From contig CASPLG010000003.1 of assembly GCA_949422855.1 (NCBI GenBank), positions 1 through 64,000 on the forward strand: a stretch of 64,000 bases of DNA, read 5' to 3'. The notes under the pieces are model-generated. The model worked only from the letters and a program-made list of their open reading frames with translations. It was not told the origin of the DNA and did no database searches. The position numbers and the translations under genes are program-made. The stretch's first letter is position 1. Each line of letters starts with the position of its first letter. Source of the DNA: an uncultured Eubacteriales bacterium (GTDB lineage Bacteria; Bacillota; Clostridia; Oscillospirales; Acutalibacteraceae). This document shows positions 1 to 7,731 of the stretch, piece by piece.

Positions 1-670
1 CATGGACATGCTGACCTGCCATACAAGAAGCTCTTCAAATATCAGCCGTTTTTTGGCGATTTCTACATCTTGCATAGTGGAGGGGAAATGGATATTTTTT
101 ATGGCAAATTCCATTGTACACAAATCATATTTGTTCCGAATACGCTCAGGCAAAGTCTCCTGAAAATTCCCCTCAATACTTTTAAGGGACATTTTGACTA
201 AATTTTCTATTTTTTTTGAGCTGAGCGTCTTGCTCTGCGGATAAACGGGCCTTATAATCGCCTTTTGAGAAATTCCGGGTGAAAGGATTTCATATCCCAA
301 AGAATTTCTCTTGACATTGCCCATAATTAATATTTCCTTTTCTTTTGAGAGACCGTAGTCCACATAACGGCTGCCAAAAATAACAATATTTACGGTATCT
401 TTTCCATCCGACCCGACGGCTTTAAGAATATTTATGTTTCTGTTATAAGAAATCTTTTTAACATCGGAGATAATCTTCACCTTGATGCATCCGGGAACTG
501 CACCGGTATATACCTCTTCTATTTTTTTATGAGCCGACCAATTTTCATATGTTCTGGGATAGAAATTCATCAGGTCATATAAAGTGTATATCCCTATTCT
601 ATTCAGTTCCGCCAGAGTCTTGGTCCCCACACCCTTTAAAGTGCCGACACTGCAGTTTGTTAAATCCAAG
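1..670 (-). CDS. recG: ATP-dependent DNA helicase RecG, N-terminal part (cut by window edge)
   Basis: RecG remodels stalled replication forks and branched recombination intermediates. Reading leftward from 670 the protein contains VGTLKGVGTKTLAEL, then a YDLMNFYPRTYEN stretch and an OB-fold-like region, which match the wedge domain that opens RecG. About 223 codons are visible. The helicase motifs would lie beyond the left edge. I chose the TTG at 668-670 because GGAG lies about nine bases upstream and no better codon fits. It follows fakA by 21 bases on the same strand, an order known from other Firmicutes, so the two are probably cotranscribed from the promoter near 2402-2430. Confidence 0.9.
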
Positions 671-691
671 AAAGCTCACTCCGAATCAGGG

Positions 692-2350
692 CTATTCAAC
701 CGACACTATAAAATAATAAATTGGCTGTCCTCCGTTTACGAGCGTAATATCTATTTCGGGTTTTAATTTGAGTCTGAGTTTGTCTAGGAGTTTGTTTGCC
801 TCTAATTCTGCTATACCTTCGCCGTATATCACAGTTATAAACTCCGTCTCGTCTGACGATATATCCTCGACAAGTTTTTCACAAGCTGTTATAGGGTCTT
901 TAGCTGTTAAAATCAGCTTGCCGTTATCCAGACCCAAAATATCTCCCTCTTTTATTTTGAACCCGCCGAAATCCGAGTCACGGGAAGCAAATGTCACTTG
1001 CCCCGTGCGGACTCTCATCATGGAATTGCTCATAATTTCGTGGTTTTCATTCACGGACTTTTCGGAGTCATATGAGAGCATCGCAGAAATCCCTTGTGGG
1101 ACAGTTTTACTTGGTACAACAACGACTTTTCTATCCTTAGCCAGATCGACGGTTTGATTTGCCGCCATGATAATATTTTTATTGTTTGGCAGAACAAAGA
1201 CCGTTTTTGCCGGGGTTGCGAGAACCGCATCTAAAATTTCGTCAGTACTGGGGTTCATAGTTTGCCCGCCGCTTATGACGTGATTGCAGCCCAAATCTTT
1301 AAAAAGAGCATTAACTCCGCTGCCGACCGCTACGGCTACAAATCCAACCTCTTCTTCCGGCTCGGCCTTTTTCAGGACGGGTTTTATTTTTAAAGCTTTT
1401 TCTTTTTCGGCTTCCACCGCACGCCTGTGCTGTTCTTTCATGTTTTCAACTTTAACAGTCAGCAGTTCACCGAATTTCAAGCCTTCTTGAAGTGCCTTAC
1501 CCGGATTTTCCGTGTGGACATGTACTTTTATAATATCATCATCGTCCACGACCACAACGCAGTCACCGATATTTTCCAGATATTTTCTAAGTTTAATCGG
1601 TTTAAGTTTAGAATTTATGCTTCGGCCGACAATAAATTCTGTACAATATGTGAACCTTATATCATCATCGAACATTGCCGCAGCACTCCTAAAAGTATCA
1701 TCTTTTTCCGTATCAAAAGGTTTGTTTGTATTCTCCACTATGATGCCGTTTTTGAATACTGACAGCATCCCCTCGAATATCAGACATAAACCTTTGCCCC
1801 CGGCATCTACAACCCCTGCTTTTTTAAGTACCGGCAGGAGTTCAGGCGTAGTTTTTAATGCTTCACGTGCACCCAAACATACCTCTGACCACACATAAAC
1901 CACGGAATTATTAAAATGTGCAGCAATTTTACCTCTTTCGTAGGCGACTCTGGCGACTGTCAGCATAGTTCCCTCGGTTGGTTTCATTACGGACTTATAA
2001 GCTGCATCGACCCCCAACCCGAGCGCAGAAACCAGATTCAGTCCATTAATCTCATCTAAATTTTCGAGACCTTTTGCGATTCCTTTAAATATGATTGACA
2101 ATATAACTCCCGAATTTCCCCTGGCTCCCCTCAGGAGTGAAGAAGCTGCTACTTTAGCTATTTCGCAGGCTCTGTTGGTCTCAGTTTTTTTGAGGTTTTC
2201 AACCGCCAAGGAAATTGTCATAGACATATTGGTTCCCGTATCTCCGTCGGGCACAGGGAATATATTAAGTTCGTCTATGTGAGCTTTGTCCTTTGAGATG
2301 TTATTTGCTGCAGAAATCAACGCATTTTTAAGGCACAATCCATTAATCAA
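692..2350 (-). CDS. fakA: DAK-domain fatty acid kinase-like protein (FakA/YloV family)
   Basis: FakA phosphorylates fatty acids bound to a FakB (DegV-family) carrier, feeding exogenous fatty acids into phospholipid synthesis. The N-terminal DhaL/DAK2 domain shows FPVPDGDTGTNMSMT, whose aspartates bind Mg-ATP, plus RGARGNSGVI. The middle and C-terminal domains (from about residue 300) match the usual 550-residue architecture. I place the start at the TTG at 2348-2350, which has GGGAG nine bases upstream. An ATG six codons earlier overlaps that ribosome site and has none of its own. No fakB is visible in the window. It is the first gene of a leftward unit with recG. The fatty-acid role comes from the family, not from this sequence alone. 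Confidence 0.88.
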   Translation of the reverse strand: MINGLCLKNALISAANNISKDKAHIDELNIFPVPDGDTGTNMSMTISLAVENLKKTETNRACEIAKVAASSLLRGARGNSGVILSIIFKGIAKGLENLDEINGLNLVSALGLGVDAAYKSVMKPTEGTMLTVARVAYERGKIAAHFNNSVVYVWSEVCLGAREALKTTPELLPVLKKAGVVDAGGKGLCLIFEGMLSVFKNGIIVENTNKPFDTEKDDTFRSAAAMFDDDIRFTYCTEFIVGRSINSKLKPIKLRKYLENIGDCVVVVDDDDIIKVHVHTENPGKALQEGLKFGELLTVKVENMKEQHRRAVEAEKEKALKIKPVLKKAEPEEEVGFVAVAVGSGVNALFKDLGCNHVISGGQTMNPSTDEILDAVLATPAKTVFVLPNNKNIIMAANQTVDLAKDRKVVVVPSKTVPQGISAMLSYDSEKSVNENHEIMSNSMMRVRTGQVTFASRDSDFGGFKIKEGDILGLDNGKLILTAKDPITACEKLVEDISSDETEFITVIYGEGIAELEANKLLDKLRLKLKPEIDITLVNGGQPIYYFIVSVE

Positions 2351-2401
2351 GGAAAGACACTCCCTCATAAATTAAAAATTATAAAATAGAGCTAACACCC
2401 A

Positions 2402-2430
2402 ATTCTACAATATATAAATGTGTGTGTCAA
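2402..2430 (-). promoter_or_regulatory. Sigma-A promoter for fakA-recG
   Basis: On the minus strand TTGACA (2430-2425) and TAGAAT (2407-2402) are separated by exactly 17 bases and point at fakA, about 50 bases away. Confidence 0.7.
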
Positions 2431-2544
2431 ATTAAATCTGTCGAAGTGGTGCCCAAGGGAGGGGGATATGATAAGAAGAAAATACTTCTCAGCGGAAGAT
2501 AGTGAGTAAATTCTATCTTAAAATTCATTATAGTGTAGGTATAC

Positions 2545-2573
2545 TTGACGTTAGGGTATAATTGTGGTACAAT
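2545..2573 (+). promoter_or_regulatory. Sigma-A promoter for the 2607 secreted-protein gene
   Basis: TTGACG at 2545-2550 and TACAAT at 2568-2573 are 17 bases apart. Transcription would begin near 2580. This excludes an in-frame upstream start inside the promoter at 2562 and supports ATG 2607. Confidence 0.7.
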
Positions 2574-2606
2574 CCGGATGTGAAAATAAATAAAAAGGAG
2601 AGAATT

Positions 2607-3149
2607 ATGAGATTTAAATTGGATAAAAAAATTACAGTGAGTTTGCTGATGACTATTGCAGCATTGTCGTTGCCGTGTATTGGTTTGGGACTAGATGTCT
2701 CAGCATTTCCGGTAGGTGTAAACAGACCATACGAAACAAGAACTCAGTTAAGCAAAGATGTTAGTTCATATAGCAGAGCATCTTTATTGGGCATGATGCC
2801 CGGCGAAATCGATAATTTTGAAAATGCACTGCAATATTATTGTGATATTAATAGTGGGACGGCCGCTACTATTACGTTCCACTTTATTGACAGGATACGC
2901 AGTGAACTTAGTTATGCGATGGATTCCGAGTCAATTGATGGTTCATCCTCCACCGATACTGCGCATCTTGAAGATATTATGTATACTAATTCATCAAATC
3001 ATACTGAGCATGGCAGTCAGTGGTGTATGGACATGCCGGTGTATAATTTCGTTCAGGAGCATGAAGATGTATACAGTAGTAGATATTTTGTCAACCTAAT
3101 AAATACCATAAGGAGTCTTGTTGATAGGATACATTCCCAAGTTAATTAG
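2607..3149 (+). CDS. Small secreted protein of unknown function
   Basis: I do not recognise this 180-residue protein. It starts at ATG 2607 behind AAAGGAGAG. It opens with a charged n-region (MRFKLDKK) and a hydrophobic core ending near VSAFPVG, a good Sec signal peptide. The mature part is acidic, rich in Ser, Asn and His, and has only two cysteines (in YYCDI and QWCMD), which could form one disulfide outside the cell. No membrane segment follows, so it is probably released. It stands alone between the fakA promoter and the PTS operon, with its own near-consensus promoter, so it is probably well expressed in growing cells. Its function is unknown. Confidence 0.65.
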   Translation: MRFKLDKKITVSLLMTIAALSLPCIGLGLDVSAFPVGVNRPYETRTQLSKDVSSYSRASLLGMMPGEIDNFENALQYYCDINSGTAATITFHFIDRIRSELSYAMDSESIDGSSSTDTAHLEDIMYTNSSNHTEHGSQWCMDMPVYNFVQEHEDVYSSRYFVNLINTIRSLVDRIHSQVN

Positions 3150-3190
3150 ACGGCAACAAATAGATTTTAACGTTTTTCTAAGATAAGATA

Positions 3191-3225
3191 AATTAATAAA
3201 AGAGCCTCCCTTTTGTACAGGGAGG
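3191..3225 (-). terminator. Intrinsic terminator of the PTS operon
   Basis: On the minus strand CCTCCC and GGGAGG (3225-3205) form a hairpin with a nine-base loop, followed by CTCTTTTATT. It lies just after the EIICB stop codon and may also slow transcripts coming from 3149. Confidence 0.65.
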
Positions 3226-3239
3226 TCTGTTAACGGGAT

Positions 3240-4835
3240 TTAATCATTGCTATTTTCCATCGAGATAATATAATCGTCAACTTCGCTTTTTATAACCGTA
3301 ACTCTGGGACCATATATAATCTGCACGCCGTTTCCTTTTTGTATGACTCCGGACGCTCCACTTTGCTTGAGCAGTTCTTCCTTAACCTTATTGCCGTCCT
3401 CAACTTTCACTCTGAGTCTTGTTGCACAGCAGTCTAAATCTAAAATATTCCGTGTCCCGCCGAGACCATCGACTATAAGCTGTGAGACATTGTCTTTTTT
3501 GGAGGCATCCACATCTTTTCTGGTATAAAGTTTAGTTTCGAGTTCATCCTCTTCCCGACCGGGAGTAATAAAGTTATACTTTGTTATTAAGAATTTAAAC
3601 AGGAAGAAGTAAACTACAAAATATATAATTCCCACGGGCAGCATTGCGACCCAGTTTGTCTTTGCATTTCCCTGGAGGATTCCGAATAAGAAAAAGTCTA
3701 TAATTCCCCCGGAGAAGGTCATCCCGACAGCAACTTTTAACATATGCATCAGCATAAACGAAATTCCTGCCAATATGCAGTGTATGCCGTAGAGCACCGG
3801 TGCGACAAACAAGAATGTAAATTCCAAAGGCTCAGTTATACCTGTGAGCATAGAGGTGAGTGCAGCAGAGAGCAAAAGTCCGCCTGCAATTTTTTTCTTT
3901 GATGGTTTTGCGACTGAGTACATTGCAAGAGCCGCACCTGGGAGTCCAAAAATCATAACAGGGAATTTTCCGGTCATAAACTTAGTTGCTTCCACGCTGA
4001 AGCGTGTCACATTTGGGGAGGCAAGTTCCGCAAAGAATATATTTTGAGCTCCGGCTACATATTTTCCTCCTATAACGGCTGAACCGCCGAGAGGTGTCTG
4101 CCAAAACGGGGTATAAAACACATGATGGAGTCCGAAAGGTATCAGTGCACGCTCTATTACGCCATAAATAAATGTCCCGGCATATCCGGTTCCGTTCACA
4201 AGCCCGCCCAAAGAGTACATACCATCCTGGATATACGGCCAGATAAAATACATTAATATGCCGACGGAAATATATACAAAGGATGATATTATAGGTATAA
4301 ACCTTGTTCCACCAAAGAATGAAACTACATTCGGAAGCTTTATTTTGTAGAATTTATTGGTTAGATACGCCACACCAAGTCCTACTATAATTCCCCCGAA
4401 TACTCCCATTTGGAGGGACTCTATTCCGCAGACGGAGCCGACAGCCCCCTCACGCATTGCTCCATCGTGCAACTTGTCGTTCAGCTTAAGCAGAGAGGAT
4501 ATCGACTGGTGCATTACCAAAAAGGCTATTGCGGCTGAAAGTGTGGCTGTGGCCTTTTCTTTTTCCGCCATTCCCAAAGCGACGCCCATTGCAAATATGA
4601 TAGGGAGATTTGCAAATACAATCTCTCCTGTCTCCTTCATGATGGTCAGAATAAAATTCAAAAACGTGCCATCACCCAAAAGCCAATCAAGCCCGAATGA
4701 TGCTATCATTTGGGGGTTAGAAAAGGAAGCACCTATTCCGAGAAGTAATCCGGCGGCGGGTAAGAGTGCGATTGGAAGCATAAATGACCGTCCGATTTTT
4801 TGCAAAACGCTAAACACTGTATTTTCTTTACTCAT
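3240..4835 (-). CDS. ptsG: PTS glucose-family transporter, EIICB components
   Basis: This membrane permease imports a hexose and phosphorylates it. The first 400 residues are the polytopic EIIC domain, with SFMLPIALLPAAGLLLGIG at the start, FGLHHVFYTPFWQTPLGG and the substrate-site region GITEPLEFTF. The C-terminal EIIB domain carries the phosphocysteine motif LDCCATRLRV. I start at ATG 4835 (GGGAG nine bases upstream) rather than an in-frame TTG three codons earlier. EIIA, EI and HPr lie just upstream in the same transcript, so the whole phosphorelay is encoded together. The glucose/GlcNAc family is clear. Glucose is the likeliest sugar, but GlcNAc or a glucoside cannot be excluded. Confidence 0.9.
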   Translation of the reverse strand: MSKENTVFSVLQKIGRSFMLPIALLPAAGLLLGIGASFSNPQMIASFGLDWLLGDGTFLNFILTIMKETGEIVFANLPIIFAMGVALGMAEKEKATATLSAAIAFLVMHQSISSLLKLNDKLHDGAMREGAVGSVCGIESLQMGVFGGIIVGLGVAYLTNKFYKIKLPNVVSFFGGTRFIPIISSFVYISVGILMYFIWPYIQDGMYSLGGLVNGTGYAGTFIYGVIERALIPFGLHHVFYTPFWQTPLGGSAVIGGKYVAGAQNIFFAELASPNVTRFSVEATKFMTGKFPVMIFGLPGAALAMYSVAKPSKKKIAGGLLLSAALTSMLTGITEPLEFTFLFVAPVLYGIHCILAGISFMLMHMLKVAVGMTFSGGIIDFFLFGILQGNAKTNWVAMLPVGIIYFVVYFFLFKFLITKYNFITPGREEDELETKLYTRKDVDASKKDNVSQLIVDGLGGTRNILDLDCCATRLRVKVEDGNKVKEELLKQSGASGVIQKGNGVQIIYGPRVTVIKSEVDDYIISMENSND

Positions 4836-4883
4836 TTCATACAACTCCCTGTATTTATTAGGCTCAAACTATGTAATAAAAGA

Positions 4884-5363
4884 CTACTTGTCATAAGAAA
4901 TAATTACTGTCTGACCGGATTTGGCATTTCCCAGGTGGTACCCCGGATTTTTCACACTGTCTATATTTGTAATTATCACAGGGGTCTGCAGCGAATATCC
5001 TTTTTCTTTTAATAAATCGATATCCACTTGAGCTATTTTATCCCCTTTTTTAACTTTCTGCCCATTGCTTACAAAACTTTTAAACCCATTTCCCTTAAGT
5101 TCCACAGTGTTAATCCCTACATGGATAAGAATTTCGACCCCATTGTCGGAGCATATGCCGTACGCATGAAGGGTATCAAAAACCTGGGCTACTTTACCGT
5201 CAACCGGGGCAAGAACCAATCCACTTGTCGGTACAACCGCAACACCGTCTCCCAACATTTTCTGAGAGAAGGCATCGTCTTCTACCTCACTAATAGGAAT
5301 AATTTCTCCATCCATAGGAGACACGACCTCGAAATGCTTTTTTATTTTCAGAAAATCGAACAT
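4884..5363 (-). CDS. crr: PTS glucose-family EIIA component
   Basis: EIIA-Glc accepts phosphate from HPr and passes it to the EIIB domain of the next gene. The protein shows SPMDGEIIPISEV near the start, a GDGVAVVPT strand and the active-site histidine in ILIHVGINTVELKG, all typical of the roughly 160-residue free-standing EIIA. The ATG at 5363 has GGAGGGG upstream. Eight extra in-frame codons before it overlap that ribosome site. It lies between ptsI and the EIICB gene in one leftward operon. Whether it also has the regulatory role of enterobacterial EIIA is doubtful, because Clostridia use HPr-Ser phosphorylation for catabolite control. Confidence 0.92.
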   Translation of the reverse strand: MFDFLKIKKHFEVVSPMDGEIIPISEVEDDAFSQKMLGDGVAVVPTSGLVLAPVDGKVAQVFDTLHAYGICSDNGVEILIHVGINTVELKGNGFKSFVSNGQKVKKGDKIAQVDIDLLKEKGYSLQTPVIITNIDSVKNPGYHLGNAKSGQTVIISYDK

Positions 5364-5388
5364 AATAAAACCCCTCCAAAATAGCAAG

Positions 5389-7056
5389 TTAAAAGGACAA
5401 ATCCTTTATAATCTTTTCTTTGACTTCATCCACATTAATTTCAAGAACCTTTTTTCTTATCCCCAAAATAAACGGAGCTGACATTGAAAGTTCATCTATC
5501 CCCATAGATAAAAAGGTCTCTGTTAACGCCTCATCTGCCGCCAATTCTCCGCAAATTCCAACCCATATTCCATTTTTATGTGCACTGTCTGCCACCATTT
5601 TTATCATTCTGAGTATAGACTTGTGGTGCGGGTTATACATGGAGCTGATTTTGTTATTTTGCCGGTCTATCGCCAGGGAGTACTGAGTTAAATCATTGGT
5701 TCCTATACTGAAAAAGTCAACTTCTTTGGCGAGTTCATCACTTATCAGTGCCGCAGCGGGAGTCTCTATCATAACCCCTATTTCCACTTCCCTTGAATAG
5801 GGTATATTGTCTCTGTCCAATTCATCACAAACTTGACGTACGATTCGTTTTGCTTCGACTACTTCCTCTCTGGAGATGATCATAGGGAACATTACAGAAA
5901 TTTTTCCGAATGCGGAGGCTCTGTAGATGGCACGAAGCTGGGTTTTAAATATCTCGGGTCTGTCGAGGCAAATCCTTATTGCCCTGTACCCCATAGCGGG
6001 ATTGGACTCCTTTGGCAAATCAAAATAATCGGCTTTTTTGTCTGCGCCAATGTCCATTGTCCTGATAATAACACGTTTTCCGTTCATTTTGACCGCAGCA
6101 TTTTTATAGGCCATAAACTGCTCTTCCTCTGAGGGATAGTCATCTCTCCTGAGGTATAAAAACTCGCTTCTAAACAGTCCTATTCCGCCGGCGTCGTTTT
6201 GTACAACCCCATCTAAGTCAGCAGGACTTCCGACATTTGCACATATGTCAACGGTTTTTCCGTCTATGGTTATATTTTTTTTGCCCTTCAGCTCTTTTAA
6301 CAGTTCATTTTGGTGGTCACAAAGTTCTTTTTTCTTTTTTAGTCGTCTTACGGTTGTAACATCGGGATTTATATAAACGGTACCGGAGAACCCATCGATG
6401 ATTATTTCGCATCCCTCATATTTTTCTTTTAATTGTCCGCCCAGACCCACCACTGCGGGGATATTCATTGTTCTGGCGAGAATTGCGGTGTGCGAATTGT
6501 GAGAGCCCTGCATAGTTACAAACCCTTTAACGGTCTTTTTGTCCATTTGGATTGTCTCACTGGGGGTTAGGTCGTCTGCCCCTATGATGTATGACAGTTT
6601 AGATTTCGCATTGCTTTCGCTCCTTGAACTGATGAGTGCACAAATAAGCCGCTGACACACATCTTTCACGTCAGAGGAACGCTGCTTCATATACTCATCA
6701 TCCATTGCTGCAAACATCATAGAAAATTTCCTTGCAGCTTCTGATACTGCATATTCGGCATTAACCATTTGAGTCTCTATGAGATTCTCAATAAAGCAGA
6801 CCAAATCCATATCTTCAAGCATCATCTGATGGATTTGAAAAATCATGGCATTCTCCTCGCCAACATCTTTCAATGCCTTGTTATATAAATCACCAAGTTC
6901 ACGCACAGCTATGTCGTTAGCAGATTTGTACCTTTTAAGCTCATTTTCCGCATTACTGATTTCTCTTTTTTCGATGGTACAGGTCTTTTTTTCGAACATA
7001 TGCAGTTTACCGAAAGCAATTCCTTTGAATACACCGATTCCTTTTAATACCTTCAT
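5389..7056 (-). CDS. ptsI: PTS Enzyme I (phosphoenolpyruvate-protein phosphotransferase)
   Basis: Enzyme I takes phosphate from PEP onto a histidine and gives it to HPr, starting the phosphorelay. The N-terminal swivelling domain has the active histidine in GSHNSHTAILART. The PEP-binding barrel shows GGIGLFRSEFLY, IRTMDIGADK and GVMIETPAA, followed by FSIGTNDLTQY. The length (about 555 residues) is slightly short of the usual 570. Two ATGs compete. The one at 7056 lies 12 bases after GGAGG. The one at 7065 lies only three bases after it, so I prefer 7056. It sits between ptsH and the EIIA gene. Confidence 0.93.
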   Translation of the reverse strand: MKVLKGIGVFKGIAFGKLHMFEKKTCTIEKREISNAENELKRYKSANDIAVRELGDLYNKALKDVGEENAMIFQIHQMMLEDMDLVCFIENLIETQMVNAEYAVSEAARKFSMMFAAMDDEYMKQRSSDVKDVCQRLICALISSRSESNAKSKLSYIIGADDLTPSETIQMDKKTVKGFVTMQGSHNSHTAILARTMNIPAVVGLGGQLKEKYEGCEIIIDGFSGTVYINPDVTTVRRLKKKKELCDHQNELLKELKGKKNITIDGKTVDICANVGSPADLDGVVQNDAGGIGLFRSEFLYLRRDDYPSEEEQFMAYKNAAVKMNGKRVIIRTMDIGADKKADYFDLPKESNPAMGYRAIRICLDRPEIFKTQLRAIYRASAFGKISVMFPMIISREEVVEAKRIVRQVCDELDRDNIPYSREVEIGVMIETPAAALISDELAKEVDFFSIGTNDLTQYSLAIDRQNNKISSMYNPHHKSILRMIKMVADSAHKNGIWVGICGELAADEALTETFLSMGIDELSMSAPFILGIRKKVLEINVDEVKEKIIKDLSF

Positions 7057-7108
7057 TGAAATCATTTACCTCCAGCGAATTTATTGACACCTTAGCAAAT
7101 TTATGATT

Positions 7109-7396
7109 TTATGCCAGGGTTTCTTCGGCTTTAACTGCTCGGAAATAATTCTGCAATACCTCTTCTATATTTTCGGATGCACTGTCTTCATCTTCTCCGG
7201 AAATCTCTATATCTATACGTTCGCCGTCTTTCACACCCAGACCCATAACCGAAAACAAACTTTTTGCATTTGCGTGTTTTTCGCCCTTGTAAAGAATTAT
7301 ATCCGACTTAAACTGGGAACCTGCTTTGACTAAAACACCTGCAGGTCTGGCATGTATCCCATTTTCACTGTTTATTGTATATGAAAATCTGCGCAT
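7109..7396 (-). CDS. ptsH: Phosphocarrier protein HPr
   Basis: HPr relays phosphate from Enzyme I to EIIA. Its histidine is in GIHARPAG (residue 15) and the regulatory serine region is AKSLFSVMGLG, the site used by HPr kinase for catabolite repression in Firmicutes. At 95 residues it is about eight longer than usual, with a short acidic tail. ATG 7396 has GAGGGG upstream. It is the first gene of the leftward PTS operon, behind the promoter at 7430-7458. No hprK is visible here. Confidence 0.94.
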   Translation of the reverse strand: MRRFSYTINSENGIHARPAGVLVKAGSQFKSDIILYKGEKHANAKSLFSVMGLGVKDGERIDIEISGEDEDSASENIEEVLQNYFRAVKAEETLA

Positions 7397-7429
7397 TGCT
7401 ACCCCTCTTTAGATTAATAGTTTTTTATA

Positions 7430-7458
7430 ATTGTATCACTGCTTAAACTTTTCGACAA
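7430..7458 (-). promoter_or_regulatory. Promoter of the PTS operon, with a Spo0A-box-like -35 region
   Basis: On the minus strand TTGTCG (7458-7453) and TACAAT (7435-7430) are 17 bases apart, about 35 bases before ptsH. The -35 overlaps TTGTCGAAAA, which matches the Spo0A box core TGNCGAA. The promoter is well supported. Spo0A control is only a possibility, because a 7-mer is expected by chance several times in this window. Confidence 0.6.
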
Positions 7459-7639
7459 TCATAGTTATTTTACTGACAAAATTCCGCACATATCCATCCT
7501 TACAACCGCTCTCAGGTATTATGCGATAAGTTTATCTAAAAGTCAATACTTAATAGAATATATTTATCACAATCAAAACTTATACACAAAATAAGCCGGT
7601 AAATTTATGTATAGGGTGATAATTGATTTAATAAAGTTC

Positions 7640-7668
7640 TTGATATTTTTGCCAATGTGAATTAAAAT
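7640..7668 (+). promoter_or_regulatory. Promoter of pckG
   Basis: TTGATA (7640-7645) and TAAAAT (7663-7668) are 17 bases apart, and pckG starts about 63 bases downstream. Together with the ptsH promoter it occupies the 335-base divergent region 7397-7731, in which I see no gene. Confidence 0.6.
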
Positions 7669-7731
7669 TATGTGTCAGAGCATATTATAATTACCATAGA
7701 TTGTTGTATTTAGAGGAAGGAGATAAATTGT

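Noticed and set aside
2468..2509. 13-codon ORF behind GGGAGGGGG upstream of the secreted-protein gene
   Set aside because: It has a good ribosome site but lies upstream of the mapped-looking promoter, is very short and has no meaningful codon pattern.
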